Positions 1 to 13,575 of a stretch of DNA of 64,000 bases are shown piece by piece. This DNA is from Corythoichthys intestinalis. Lineage: Eukaryota; Chordata; Actinopteri; Syngnathiformes; Syngnathidae. The position numbers were made by a program, and so were the translations under genes. Under the pieces are notes generated by a model. That model was given only the letters and a program-made list of their open reading frames with translations, did not search any database and was not told where the DNA came from. The DNA is taken from NCBI RefSeq assembly GCF_030265065.1, contig NC_080397.1:25054501-25118500 (forward strand), given 5' to 3'. Position 1 is the stretch's first letter; the number at the start of each line of letters is the position of its first letter.

Positions 1-768
1 GTTCGGGGATTGCCGCCACGACAGGCACCAACCACCTTACGGCCACAGCTCTGATCGGCCGCCTCAACAATGGAGGTGCGGAACATGGCCCACTCGGACT
101 CAATGTCCCCCACCTCCCCCGGGACAAGGGAGAAGTTCTGCCGGAGGTGGGTGTTGAAACTCTTTCTGACAGGGGATTCTGCCAGACGTTCCCAGCAGAC
201 CCTCACAATACGTTTGGGCCTGCCAGGTCTGGCCAGCATCTTCCCCCGCCATCGGAGCCAACACACCACCAGGTGGTGATCAGTTGACAGCTCCGCCCCT
301 CTCTTCACCCGAGTGTCCAAAACATGCGGCCGCAAGTCCGATGACACGATTACGAAGTCGATCATCGAACTGCGGCCTAGGGTGTCCTGGTGCCAAGTGC
401 ACATATGGACACCCCTATGTTTGAACATGGCGTTCGTTATAGACAAACCGTGACGAGCACAGAAGTCCAATAACAGAACACCACTCGGGTTCTGATCGGG
501 GGGGCCGTTCCTCCCAATCACGCCCCTCCAGGTCTCACTGTCATTGCCCACGTGAGCGTTGAAGTCCCCCAGTAGAACGAGGGAGTCCCCATAGGGGGCG
601 CTCTCTAGCACACCCTCCAAGGACTCCAAAAAGGGTGGGTATTCTGAACTGCTGTTCGGTGCATAAGCGCAAACAACAGTTAGAACCCGTCCCCCCACCC
701 GAAGGCGGAGGGAGGCTACCCTCTCGTCTACCGGGGTAAACCCCAACGTACAGGCGCCAAGAATGTTA
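1..768 (-). mobile_element. Non-LTR retrotransposon (LINE) endonuclease fragment
   Basis: Read on the minus strand, the segment is open in one frame from about 768 to the left window edge, roughly 255 codons without a stop. It encodes an apurinic-type endonuclease domain of a LINE ORF2. Visible motifs are [12 protein letters not shown] (catalytic GDFN block), [15 protein letters not shown] (the SxIDxV block) and [10 protein letters not shown] (the SDHxxV-like block). The protein enters in mid-domain at the right end, so the copy is 5'-truncated; the reverse transcriptase would lie beyond the window. It sits upstream of the first visible tor2a exon, probably in an intron. The type is common in fish; I cannot decide the family (RTE-, Rex- or L2-like) without a search. 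Confidence 0.8.
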
Positions 769-900
769 TTGAATTAATATACTAGTGAATTTAAACACAA
801 AATGGAAAATGAAATGTTGTTTATGAAAAAAGTTGACTCAAAAAATGTAATGGTTTGATTTGAATAAAAACATCTGATTATACAACAAACAAAACATTGA

Positions 901-2302
<1,402 letters not shown>

Positions 2303-2827
2303 CGTGCCAGAAGGTACCACAACAGTTTGGAGCACCATGTCCTCCAAGCGATTCACATATTATTTTTTAAATAACGTCAACATCAAACCTCACAAGCAAA
2401 CAGGACTCCTAAAATGGAGAGTAACATATTTGAGACAATTTGTCAGGACGCAGGAAGTCCGGGATCTTTTATGTATAGCCTAATCTTTTTAAAAAGCAAA
2501 TAACATTTTTTTCCATGAATGAATGGAGAAATTCTTTTTATGAATAATATTTACAGTTGCATATAATGTAGTATGTCAACAAGTTTTGTTAAAAATGCTT
2601 TCACAGAATGCCATAAAGTCACATTGGCTGTGACTGCTCACTTTTTTCCAGTTTGCTTTTTTCCTCCAACAAATGTCATTGGTATTTCCTTCAGTTAAAT
2701 TCAAACCCGTCTCCTGTCCTGTTCAGCTGCTTAGACAAAGAGTGGTAAACCTGAGTGTCTTTAAAGGCTGAAACTTTTAATGTGCCAGATAGGAGTTGTT
2801 TGTGTACTCCATTTGTGTTTGTATAGA
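2303..2827. other. tor2a 3' flank, no gene seen
   Basis: AT-rich sequence following the tor2a stop, presumably including its 3'UTR. I see no convincing AATAAA signal and no other coding or repeat structure. Confidence 0.4.
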
Positions 2828-3364
2828 CAGGGGCACCTCAATATACGAAATTAGTTCCAGGGTGACTTTTAAATCATGATTTTTGTCCGTATAATGAACT
2901 GTGTTTTATATGTAAATTGCCTAATTTCTTCCTAGCTCTACTTAAACACATGAAATTCTATAAATTGCGTTAAACCAGATTGAAATAAGAGCCAAAAACT
3001 TTTGAATCATACAATACACTTAACTGTTAATACCTGTGATGAAGTACATAATAGAATATGATGCAAAAAAATACAAAAATGTGGGACCTTACCCTTCGAG
3101 TGAGGCGATGTCGGAAAGCAAGAGATACCAGCAATAGGGAAGCAGGGCCTTATGGCACTTTCATGTCTTTTAATTGCCTCTCTATTTGTATGAGTTATCG
3201 CACCCGAGTGGCACTTAAGTGTAACTAGTTAGGTTCAAGCTCACAGACGTTATCGCATGACTATTCACGCTCACAGAAAACACAGTATTAAAAGATGAGC
3301 TAACTTAGGGAGCCATTGTTTACTCTTTCGTCTTGCTGTTTATGCCTTAAAAAACCACTTGTAA

Positions 3365-5075
3365 TTAGGGATGGGAATTGATAGGATTTTTACGATTCCG
3401 ATTCCATTATCGATATTGCTTCACGATTCGATTCTTTATCGATTCTCTTATCGATTCCAATTTGGGGAAAAAGAAGAACAAACATTTTGATTGGCATCGA
3501 GTTTGTTTAATCAAAAGTCACAACCTTACAAACTCACAACGAGATCAAAAGAGGCCCAAAGCCTCAATGTTAACTGTGGCAATAAGTGGCAAATACACAA
3601 GAATGTGTTACATTTTACTGAAACATTTATCTAATAGAAATAAAAAATATTGGTATATATTGGCACATAGGTTGTTGTTCTGCCTTTGGCAATATGTGTT
3701 AAAGCAGGGGTCCCCGAACTTTTTCATGTGAGGGTCACATAACTTTTCCCTTCTCTGATGAGGGGCCGGGGTCAGTTTGTAACAGAAAAAGTGTGACGAT
3801 TGCAAAAGTGCATAAATGTAAAAAATTGTTTTTCAGAAAGCCACAATCAAATAACCCTTTCTGGATTCTTCACGGAATGAAAGTAAATAAAATAAAAATA
3901 ATAATGTAATAATAATAATAATAATAATAAAAACACTATTAATTAAATAGATAATAACCAAATAACCCTCTCTGAATTCTTCAAGGAAAAGGCCAGGAAA
4001 TAACACGATTGAGAAAAAAAAAAAAATCAAAATGGCCGGACCAAATATGGAGGCGGGCCGTATTTGGGCCGCGGGCCGCAGTTTGGGGACTGCTGGGTTA
4101 ACGTGTATTATTTACCATTACATTGAAATGCATGCCTTTTAGTTTTTGTGGCGCTTACACCCTCAAGTGGGGGCGCCCTTGCGCTTCCTCACGCGAAGAA
4201 GAACGCGCTCACGTGAAGAAGAGCGCGCTTACACCCGAAGAAGAAATGCCGCATCCAAGCGAGTGAGCGAGTTAGTGAGAGAGGGAAACACTTCTTCGAG
4301 CCTACGTTCTTTGTTAATGTTAATATCTACAGAGGCAACGCCTGTATGTATCATCTTTTTTGTTGTTGTTGTTGTGTTTCCACTCGCGATCGGACACTTA
4401 AATCCAGTTGTGTAGTGGTTTGAACGATGTGTAAATGCTAGCAAACGAATGCTAACCATTTGTTATTACTGTTATTAGCAGCTAATCATCGCTGATTTAC
4501 GTTGATGCAAACCTGTTTGTTATTGGGGACGAAATTGATTTGTTTCATTTCTATTCTTAGTTTCACTCTTCAAGTGATGGTTGAATAAAGTCAGCAAATT
4601 ATACCAACGTCTTCTGCATCGTCATTTGGGAGCTTAGCTAGCTGTATAGCCAGGACTGAGCCTTAGCCTCTCTGTGAGGACAGCGCAGTTGTATTCCCTC
4701 CCGATGCAGTTATCTCCACCTTGCAATGACTGCAAGTCGCTTTGTTGTAATTTTTCCTCGTGAAGTGAAGACACACTTTCGAGCGTTTGAACCTACGTGC
4801 TGTCATTGTTATGTTTATGGCTGCAATGCTCGTGCTTACCCGTCGTAACCTTTCATTTTCACACTCTTTCCTGGTGAAGTGTAGTCAAACTTTGATGCGA
4901 GTGGTTCTTGGCGCCATACTAGTTTGATGCGTCTGGACAACAAGACACGTCACGACGCAATACGCGTCTTTAGGAATGGTTAAAGGGATCGTTCAGGCTT
5001 TATTATTGTGATGTCGAGGCCTCGAAACACTCGGAACCGGTTCCGAATTGGAATCGGATTTCGATTCCCATCCCT
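3365..5075. mobile_element. hAT-like non-autonomous transposon (1.7 kb)
   Basis: An exact 8-bp target duplication ACTTGTAA flanks it (3357-3364 and 5076-5083). The termini are inverted: AGGGATGGGAATTGATAG at left and AGGGATGGGAATCGAAAT as the reverse complement of the right end. The subterminal regions are rich in ATCGATT, typical of a common fish hAT group. No transposase is visible. A second element (3705-4095) has inserted into it, giving three layers with the outer 2828-5306 element. Confidence 0.8.
3705..4095. mobile_element. hAT-like MITE, copy 1 of the GGGGTCCCC family
   Basis: It begins CAGGGGTCCCCGAACTTTTT and ends GTTTGGGGACTGCTG. It is flanked by TGTTAAAG and GGTTAACG, an imperfect 8-bp duplication (6 of 8). 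The same family recurs at 31515-31953. The centre is AT-rich with an AAT microsatellite near 3900-3930. It encodes nothing recognisable. Confidence 0.75.
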
Positions 5076-5306
5076 ACTTGTAAGTTATATTATTTTGTTT
5101 TATATAAATAAGAATTGTGTAGCACAATGTGGTGTTTACATTTATAGACAAATGTAATTAAATTATCGCATTGTGGCGAGCGGGAATTATCGATTACAGT
5201 ACATATTATCTTTTGTATGAATTTTTTGTAATACGAAGCGGGAAAAAAACTATCCGTAAAATGAATTTTTCATGTACCGAAGCTTTCATATCTCAAGGTA
5301 CCACTG

Positions 5307-8087
5307 TATTAGGACTAATCACCTTTGAGTATTGACGGGACATCCTACTTTTTGCAATGCGATTGCTAACTCTGGCACCAACAGTTTTATATACTGTACC
5401 AGTATGTGTCTAATGGCAGCTAGAGTGACATGCTATCGTGTGTGTTAGTCACACGGAGGATAAAACTACTAAGCGGGAGCCATCGGACAAGCCTTTCGCC
5501 ACCACCATCCTAGAGGGTTAGAAAGCATGGGCAGCAAGAATAGGAAAAATAATTGTCAAAGTGTTGTTTTACTTTTCAGATGACTGTTTGCTTTATAGTA
5601 TTTTGCTTAAAGTCTTAATTTTTGGTTGCAACTTCAGAGGTTTTGTTTGAATCTTTGCCTTTTTCCTTATATACCCTTATACGTATGACTGGACAAGTCC
5701 TTTAAAAACTGCATGAGGAATATGCCATTTTTTGGCAACTGGAAGAGAACGAGTAGTTTATGGATGGGGGTTTTTGTACAAAGAGCCTGTTATTCTAAAC
5801 TATAATTCCCAGTATTTTGTAGATAGTAGACTTCATTTGAATAAAGATGTTGAAACTTCACTGGGTACACCATGCAATGAACCCCAGCCCAAAACGAGAC
5901 AAAGAGTGCCTTTGCAATCACTATAATGGTAAATGGAAAGCCTTTTTTTTTTTTTTTTTTTTTAGATCACGTGCATCCCAGCAAAAAAATAATCTTGTTT
6001 AACAACTTGAGAAAAAAAATTGTATGTGTAAAATCAACCCCCAGTGGTTATTTCTGGTACAGCAACGTTTGTTAACCCTTCAGGAATTCATTTCCCTGAC
6101 CCAGAGGTTGCCTCTTGGTTGTGAACCTATTCCTCATCCACATCTATGAGTAAGAGACCACCTGCTTTTCCAACCCCTCTAACCCCCGCTAACACACACA
6201 CATGCATACACTTTTCATTCATGTGGCGTTGCTTCTTTCATGTGCAAATTCACCACTGATGTTTGTGATGGCATGGCAGGGGTCACGGATGGAGTGGGGG
6301 GGGGGGGGGGTATCGAGGGAACACTGGACAAGGAGTCCAATCCTTTGTGTGGTGGCATTTTGGGAAAGGAAGCCCACGAACACTGAGCAATGATGGAATC
6401 TATCATAATTTAACCCACAAAAAAGTCTCAATAAACTATTCCCAAAAAGACACATATTGGTTCCATTTAAGTGGCCATGTTATGATAATTTTAGGAGGGT
6501 CCTGCATGATCACTTTTTTTTTTTTTTTTTTTTTTTTCAACCCCCAGCACCAGTTTAAATCTCTTTCATGGGAGGTGGCCACAAAGAAGTCACTAAATTA
6601 TGCCCCAAAATGCATACAAGAGCTGTTATTTTGGTTCAAAGCGGCCATTTTTGAATAAATTCTCCTTTTACATGGTGACGCTGGACACCATAACGCAACG
6701 ATTGTGTTGCGGAATGGCCTCGCTTTTACATGGTGACAGCAAAAACGGAAGGCGCAACCTTTTGATTCCGGCCTCTGAAGCGGAACGATTAGATCGCGGG
6801 GCTTACTCCGCAACCATTTAAATGGAACGCTCTCGCTCCGATTACATCGCCACTCGCACAGCAAACATGGCGGAACATCGGCTTTAATTTACTGTTTTAT
6901 AAAATTTTAATTAAAATATATTTAATGTTCGCATTTATGTGCCTTTTGAAGCAAAAGAAAAAACCAAGGGGGGCGCCATTGCTTCGAGTGGGCGGGTGTG
7001 TGTGTCTTCCGGGCTGAGGAGGTTGTTGTCAAGGAAGTGCGTCATTGGCTGTTGCCTTTTAAAACTGCACGGCCTCCTAGGGCCTTGCATGAATACGGCA
7101 TTCTTATCAGACGGAATTGCTACTTCGTTTGAATGGAGACTGAACCATGTAAATGGAAAAAAATGTGTCATTTTCGGAGCTTCATGTAAACGGTCCCTAA
7201 TTTGTCATATAGGTTTCTGCCATTTTGCTTCAAAGCATGATGGCCATTTCCAAGGGCCTTTAAATAGTACAGGAATAAAAAAATATTTGAAGAACCTATG
7301 CTTAAATTAGGCCAAAAGATAGCAGGGTCAGGAGTGTCAAATTCATTTTGGTCACTTGGAGGGCTAACCAATATTTCAAAGAGAGACGGAAAAAAAATAC
7401 AACTACGAGATTAAAGTCGTACTATTGGTACGAGAATAAAAAGTTATGTACGGCTAATTTAGCTGGACTAGCTGCTACTTACTTTACATAAATTAGCTTA
7501 CCTTAGCTGGGAGCAATGACAAGGTATTTGCATAAATCCTTTTACTGACTATAATTTGATATTGATGAGCCAAATGATGTACATCCATTAGTAAAAGCGA
7601 TTCTAAAAGCTCAACCTCTTGAGATGCTAATATTGATGATTTTAACAGAGGTGGTGAAGTCCTACGTAAAGTAGCAGTTAATTCAGCTACATTAGCCTTA
7701 GGTGATAATACTTTATTCTTTTACTAATCATGCAACTTTTTTGTTGTACTAATACATAGTATGACTTTAATTTCATACTCCTATTTTATTTATTTCTTTG
7801 GTCCTAATAATTCATCATAATTTTGTGACATGAAATGTGGTACGACTGTTTTTAGTAGACCCACTAAAAACGTTTAAAAAGACAACCGAAAAAGTCATTG
7901 TGGTTTGAAGTGACCCTTGTGAGGGTCATTTCCATGGATCGCTGCCTTCTGGGATTTCTTTTGAAACTTGAGCCCCTGAAGAGAGTTTGACAAGGCAACA
8001 TAAAATTTGGTTGGCATGTTTAAAATGAGTAGCCTGACTCCACAAAAAATGTCTCAAGAAGCCAGTCACAAAAAGATATTTGGTCAG
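5307..8087. other. Repeat-rich intergenic stretch without a supported gene
   Basis: It holds homopolymer runs (T at about 5942-5963 and 6515-6538, G at about 6298-6310). A CpG-containing block at about 6660-7195 begins near 'ttttacatggtgacg' and ends near 'catgtaaacggtccc', perhaps a degenerate inverted-repeat element. No exon, RNA gene or clean transposon boundary could be supported. Confidence 0.4.
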
Positions 8088-8701
8088 CAGAGGTAGGTAG
8101 AGTAAAAAATTTACTCGAGAAGCGTTACTTCACAAGTGTTACTAGAAAAATCTACAGAAATGAAACCTTACCTGTCCAAAGAGCGTGAGTGCCCTCTCGT
8201 GAAGAAAAGGATTGTTTTCTTTTCATAGTAAACCATATCTCCAGTTTTCCGTAGTCGTATCGGTGCCAAATACAACGTCAGGGAGATCTTGACATATGTG
8301 CTTTCGAGTGAATTTTTTTAAAAAATGATGCTTTAAAGTCGCGATGTGATTGAACAGGCCGGTGTTGTCGTAGGACTCCAGACTGCAAGCTTTTGTGTGG
8401 TCATGTGACTGTTTTGTTACTTTGATATAATGAAATCATGTGATTGTTGTGAAGTCTCATGGCATGGGTGAAAGTGGTAGAGCCACTGTGGGCATCTTTA
8501 GCAAAAATATAGTCGGATCTAATATGTAAAATGAAGAAACGTCACGACTGTAGCGTAGCCCAAAGTAGCAGAGTAGGAGTAGCGTTTCTTGACAAATCCA
8601 CTCAAGTAAGAGTAAAAGGTTATAGCCTAGTAAAACTACTCTTAGAAGTGCGTTTTTGTCAAAAAGTTTAAGTAAATGTAAGCCGTTACTACACACCTCT
8701 G
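8088..8701. mobile_element. hAT-like element, family 'CAGAGGTGGGTAG', copy 1
   Basis: The termini are CAGAGGTAGGTAGAG and ACACACCTCTG, flanked by TTGGTCAG (8080-8087) and TTGGTTAG (8702-8709), 7 of 8 identical. Stretches such as 'ttactcgag' and 'gtagcgtttcttgacaaatcc' are shared with the copies at 9181, 13798, 37905 and 47196. Non-autonomous, no coding seen. Confidence 0.75.
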
Positions 8702-8794
8702 TTGGTTAGCCTTTTTACTTTCTGGGGCTTCATGGGATTACTTTGTTCTCTATGACAACAGCTGAACAATGAGGTTGTCATTGGGGGATTTGTC

Positions 8795-8831
8795 TTGTGT
8801 GTGTGTGTGTGTGTGGGGGGGGGGGGGGGGA
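8795..8831. repeat. (TG)n followed by poly-G
   Basis: An alternating GT run of about nine units passes directly into a run of about 17 G. It is a simple-sequence tract in intergenic DNA. Confidence 0.85.
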
Positions 8832-9180
8832 AGCAGGTGACTCTATGGGGCAAGGTCATTTTGACTCTGTCTTCTTTGCGGTGGTCAGATGGGTGGCGAA
8901 GACCACCGTCTGGGACTGCGTTAGGACAAAGGCTCTTGACGTGACCCAACATTTTTGATTGATGAACTGTTCAGTTCCCACTGTATCTGATGCTAATCAC
9001 GCAATTTTTTTCTGCGCTACTCCGTGTGCTAATACTGTTCATCACACAGTATGGCTTCAATCGAAACTGCACTGATCTGGTTAGAAACTTAATATTTTTG
9101 TTGTTGATATTGTTTGGTGCAGATTTGTTGTTGTGTGGTAGCTAATTGGTAGTGATGGTGCAGATGTATTGAGTAATGGT

Positions 9181-10094
9181 CAGAGGTGGGTTGTAACATG
9201 TTACATGTACTCTGTTACATTTACTTGAGTAACTTTTTCAAAAAAATGTACTTCTAAGAGTTGTTTTACTAAGCCATACTTTTTACTTGAGTAGATTTGT
9301 GAAGAAAAAACGCAACTCTTACTCCGCTACTTTGGGCTACACAAGTCGTTCCTTTATTCCTCTTTATTCTACATGTTAGATTTTTTTTTTTTTTTTTTTT
9401 TTTGCCAGCGATGCCAAGAGTATCGCTACTAATTTCACCAATGAGACGTCGCAACAATAATCACATGACTCCATTACACCAATCAGACGCAAGCTTGGTG
9501 TTCTATAATCACGCGTGATTTCAGTCACGTAGTTTCTTTAAAACACCGTAAAAAATGAAGTATTTCACATAGAGCGCTGGCCTCAACATGACTCGAAAGC
9601 CCAGATTTAAACCTCTCTCCCAGGTTATATTTGTACTGATTGACCAGGGAGAACCGGAGATATGAGCCGTTTAATTTCATAATAGTAACTATGAAGGAAC
9701 TACAGTATTCACTATCAAACTAGGAACTATTTTCTCCACTTGTCTTTGGATGAAAAATTGCAAGCTTCATTTTCCCCTTTTTCTGGAATGCAATGTTTTT
9801 TTTGTTTTTTTTTGTATTTGGCTAAATGTGGTTATATAACGGGGTATTGCACAGTATCATTAGAACAACAGTTCATATTGATAGGTTTATGCTAGAAAAA
9901 ATGTTTGTAATTGCTTATTTTTGTTTTTTTTTTATGTTACTCATTACTTGAATATTCATTTCACTGGATACTTTTTTTTACTTGAGTACTTTTTTTTTTT
10001 TTTTTTTTGGAGGACTACTTTCATTGAGTAATATTAATTTGAAGTAACATTTCTCTTACTTGAATAAAATTTTTGGCTACTCTCCCCACCATTG
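9181..10094. mobile_element. hAT-like element, family 'CAGAGGTGGGTAG', copy 2
   Basis: It starts CAGAGGTGGGTTGTAACATG and ends CTCCCCACCATTG. An exact 8-bp duplication GTAATGGT lies at 9173-9180 and 10095-10102. Length 914 bp. It carries long T runs near 9380-9402 and 9995-10008. No transposase frame is visible; its mobility must depend on a transposase supplied elsewhere. Confidence 0.85.
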
Positions 10095-11005
10095 GTAATG
10101 GTTTTGCAATTGTACTTATACAAAAACAAATGCTACAGAAATTATTTGAAAGTAGAGCAAGTGTTTTAGATGACTCGTTCAATGTCACTCAAACATGGCC
10201 AGCTTGTTTAGCCGGTAATTTATTCTTAGTTCTGTTGTAATACAAACATGTCCCCTCCTCCCCCAAGGACTTTCTCAAAGGGATGAAAATGATACATTCC
10301 TCAAGAATTATGCAAATTTTTAATCCCCTGGAAAAGAGATCAGGGGCTACAACAAAATTACTTGCTCATCACTTTTTTAAAATCTAGCTTTGCTTTATTT
10401 GGTCCGACAACAAAGTAAAATGAATGTTTTATTATTGTTTGTTTTCAACCTCAAACATATCAAAAGTAATTTTAAGAAGAATAAGAATAACATTGCCATT
10501 CAAGCTTGCCGGGGTGTCGCGCACGAGCGGCCAGCAACAGATGTCCACGCACAAGTCTCGCGTTGGCTTTTGGAACATTTCCACGAGAATTGCGTTTGGA
10601 CAATCAGCTGCGAGAGCCCACAGGACGATAAGAACATGCAGACTGTCCAGTCGGAACCAAACAAAAAAAGTTGCGGACCTTGCTGACGGGATGCACCTTC
10701 TCCTCCTGCTGGCCATCCAGACGGTCGACTGTGCTCACATTGGCTCGTGAATAAGTGCCGATGCGCGCATGGTACTGGCGCTTCTATTTCACGCACACAC
10801 GGGAGGGGTGACAAATGGTCATTGTGATGTGAGGGCAGAAGTAATGAATCTGATCGTCAAGTGGGGGCTAAAGGGGTCGACCCTCTTAAAGACACAACGC
10901 TGGATGGACCATTCCTCCCTCACTGTGACATCTCAACTGAATGGATGTATAGTTCCTTTGGAAAAAGTGCAGTTTCATTTTAGTTGCATTACAACATCTA
11001 AAAGG
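10095..11005. other. Intergenic sequence, no gene supported
   Basis: It includes a CpG-richer patch at about 10500-10860 with several overlapping open frames on both strands. None of these has a recognisable domain or good splice context. I see no feature boundary here other than the MITE starting at 11006. Confidence 0.35.
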
Positions 11006-11355
11006 CAGTGGCGCCACCAGGGGGTGGCCACGGCCCCCCCTAAAAATTTGTTGGCCACCCCGCTAACCAGTTAAGTTAGATTGTTGTAGCATCAGTTAAG
11101 CATTTCATCCCAAATGTACAGCCAGGACTATGGACTATGCACATTAAATCATTAGTAACATCAAATATTACACAAGACACCAAAGTATATCAGTAGCCGT
11201 GTCCTTACGTCTTTCTGATAGCTTTCCCCTGACCTTTTTACTGCAATGATATAATGAAAACCTGAAATTATGGCTTTTAGTTTTGGTGTCCCACCCCAAG
11301 ATTTTAAGTGGTCCCATCTGGCCACCCCTATGAAAAATTTCTGGAGGTGCCACTG
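11006..11355. mobile_element. hAT-like MITE (350 bp)
   Basis: It starts CAGTGGCGCCACCAGGGGGT and ends GGAGGTGCCACTG. An exact 8-bp duplication CTAAAAGG lies at 10998-11005 and 11356-11363. The inverted ends share about 14 bp. Interior GGCCACCCC blocks recur near both ends. No coding potential. Confidence 0.85.
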
Positions 11356-11387
11356 CTAAAAGGATTTTAATTCAAAATTGGTATTAC

Positions 11388-12694
11388 CAGTGGTCCTCTG
11401 GCTACCGGAGGGGCAAGCCAGGCAGTTGCTCGGGGCCCTGCTAATAAAGGGGCCCCTGAGGAATGCAAAAATCCACTGAAACGACAAGAATTGACCATTT
11501 GAAATGACACCACAGTAACAAAGCACTTGACACTGTCAATGGACCCTGCGTATTTTGGAAAGTAACAAGCATTTAACTTTATTTGACATTATTTACAATA
11601 GTAAATAATTAGATGGAACTTTGCAAGGAAAAGACCCATATTGTAAAATTCCTTATTTTTATTTTTTTATGGCGTTTCTTCGGTGTGACGCACAGCCCAA
11701 CCCTTTTGACTGACCGTCACCATTCTAATATTGAAATGACCAGAATTTTTGTGTAACACAAATGACCCCTTAAAATTTTCCTTTCGCCCATTCTAATATT
11801 GAAATGACCAGAATTTTTGTGCAACACAAATGACCCCTTAAAATTTTACATTCACCCATAAAAGCAAGGTTTTTTTGGGGAAAAAAAAAGACAAGTAGCG
11901 TTTTTTTTTTCTTCTCAAAACACGACTTATCCTACAAATTTTGACCAAATCACATAATTTACACATCAAAACTTCCAGGATGGCAAGTTGCATAAAAGTT
12001 GTATACAGAATTTGGCAAAAACATATGGTTTCCCCAAAGTTCGCCAAAAACTCATTTATTTCTAATGGGATGCCATTGACAGCCATGTACGTCCAAATTT
12101 GCCATTCACTTTAAATGGGAGGGAAACATACGTTGGTCCTTGTGATTTTTGACCATTTACCATGACAGCCCATTGGCATTCTACTGGCATTCAAGTAAGT
12201 CCATGCTACTGACAGCCATGCACGTCCATGCCATTGACAGCCACCAAAGTCCAAATTTCCCATTCATTTTCAATGGCAGAAAAACCTGTGCGGCTGTGAT
12301 TTTTGACCAAAAACTTAACATGACAGCCCATTGACATTCAGCTGGCACCCATAGAGGTTGATCCCATTGACAGCCATGCAACAGGAGGGGCCCCAAAATG
12401 TCCACAAATCAACAGGAAGTGGTGACGTGATATATCTATATACCACAGCAAAGCCCCATCATGATTTCTCCAGAAATTGCAGTTTGATTTTCTATAAATG
12501 TTCTATTTTCTATTATTATGTCTTCATATGCGTCTGCCAACAATTAGTTCTCTTTTGATGCGGCCTTATACATTGTTGACTTATTATGCATTTATGTGTG
12601 CAGAAACCACATTTTTGTGGTGTGTACTGGTGGGTTGAAGGCCCCAGGGATTCCTTGCTTGGAGTCCTAAGAGACCCTGGCAACGCCACTGCCC
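11388..12694. mobile_element. Probable hAT-like element containing a short satellite array
   Basis: The left end reads CAGTGGTCCTCTGGCTACCG with GGGGCCC blocks. The right end has GGCCCCAGGGATTCC and closes CAACGCCACTG. The CAGTGG/CCACTG ends suggest an inverted-repeat element, but I find no matching target duplication, so the boundaries are tentative. A near-perfect direct duplication of about 55 bp lies at roughly 11728-11785 and 11790-11848. The 12069-12375 satellite lies inside. Confidence 0.45.
12069..12375. repeat. Two diverged tandem units related to the 134-bp satellite at 58386
   Basis: About two units carry CATTGACAGCCATG, GTCCAAATTT, CATTTTCAATGGCAGAAAAA, GGCTGTGATTTTTGACC and GACAGCCCATTGACATTCA in the same order. 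This is the order found on the minus strand of the 134-bp tandem repeat at 58386-58935. The units here are more diverged from each other than those at 58 kb, implying an older array. Confidence 0.7.
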
Positions 12695-13575
12695 TCTAGT
12701 TATTTGTATTAATTTCGGAGGATGTTTGAAATCCTCATCTCACGCAAACGTGCCAAGTCTGTAACTTGTAAAAATAGTAATTCATTGTAAAGTTAAGAAT
12801 ACCTAAGAAGAAAAAAAGTTAAGCCGAGATGTTCCCATTTTAAAAGTTGATACTTGGCACATTTTAGATTTAGTTCTCTGTTGACAAAGAATGTCCCACC
12901 CAACCTTCACCAATCAGCCAATTACGAAATCAGTACTGTCTGCATCCTAATTGTCAGAGATCAGTACTCTGGAGGCAACTTAAACTAAGGCTGCTACAAC
13001 GTTTACAAACAACTAGGGCAGAAAAAAAAGTTACAAATCTCAAATGAGTCATAACAGAATCAGAAATAAGACAAGGATATTCATTGGAGATGCTTTCAGT
13101 CAAAGGAGACAAAAGACAGGAAGATACTTTTTGATTTAATTGAAAATAGGATAGAACTTCGGCCAAGTTTTGTTCTTTTTGTGACTGCCTCCTGTGCAGT
13201 TTTGCAGAAAGTGGCACCGAGTCAACCTGTAGACTGCTGCAATGGCATGAATTTCATACTTTTAGCCAGAAAATGCTTGTCACCTGTTTACAGCAGGGAG
13301 AGAAGAGCATTTGAGTGCTATTCAAATATTCCTGTGAGCACAAGAATAAAACGCTGATGGTCAAAGATGTTGAGTCATCACTAGCTTCATCACCAACTTC
13401 CTCTCTGCTTGTTGGAATATTTTAGCCCATCCTATTTTTGATTCCTCAACAGGAAGTAGCCCTGAGTGAAAAGGTAGGCTGCTGCATTAGCTTTACATGC
13501 TAAATAGCTAGCTACCATCCTGAACAAACAGTCATCAAGTGCATTTTATGTGCGCAACTGTTCTGTATGTTTGTC
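12695..13575. other. Intergenic, between repeat block and ptrh1 3' end
   Basis: Mixed-composition sequence holding presumably the 3'UTR of ptrh1 (which reads leftward). I see no clear polyadenylation signal on the minus strand close to the stop, and no other gene or element. Confidence 0.35.

Larger units (their letters stand above)
2828..5306. mobile_element. DNA transposon with terminal inverted repeats, host of two nested hAT-like elements
   Basis: The left end reads CAGGGGCACCTCAATATACG; the reverse complement of the right end reads CAGTGGTACCTTGAGATATG. The ends therefore form an imperfect inverted repeat of about 25 bp. The body is interrupted at 3365-5075 by a separate element, so the original is only about 760 bp and non-autonomous. 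Sequence such as the 'gtaatacgaagcggg' block near the right end belongs to the outer element. I cannot see a convincing target duplication and do not assign a superfamily. Confidence 0.6.

Noticed and set aside
4146-4415. Arg-rich frame inside the 3365-5075 element
   Set aside because: It is generated by a short repeated GAAGAAGAACGCGCTCAC-like motif, not by a protein family.
10390-10814. Four overlapping frames of about 100 codons on both strands
   Set aside because: No domain, no consistent splice sites, and overlapping on both strands, typical of chance in a CpG-richer patch.
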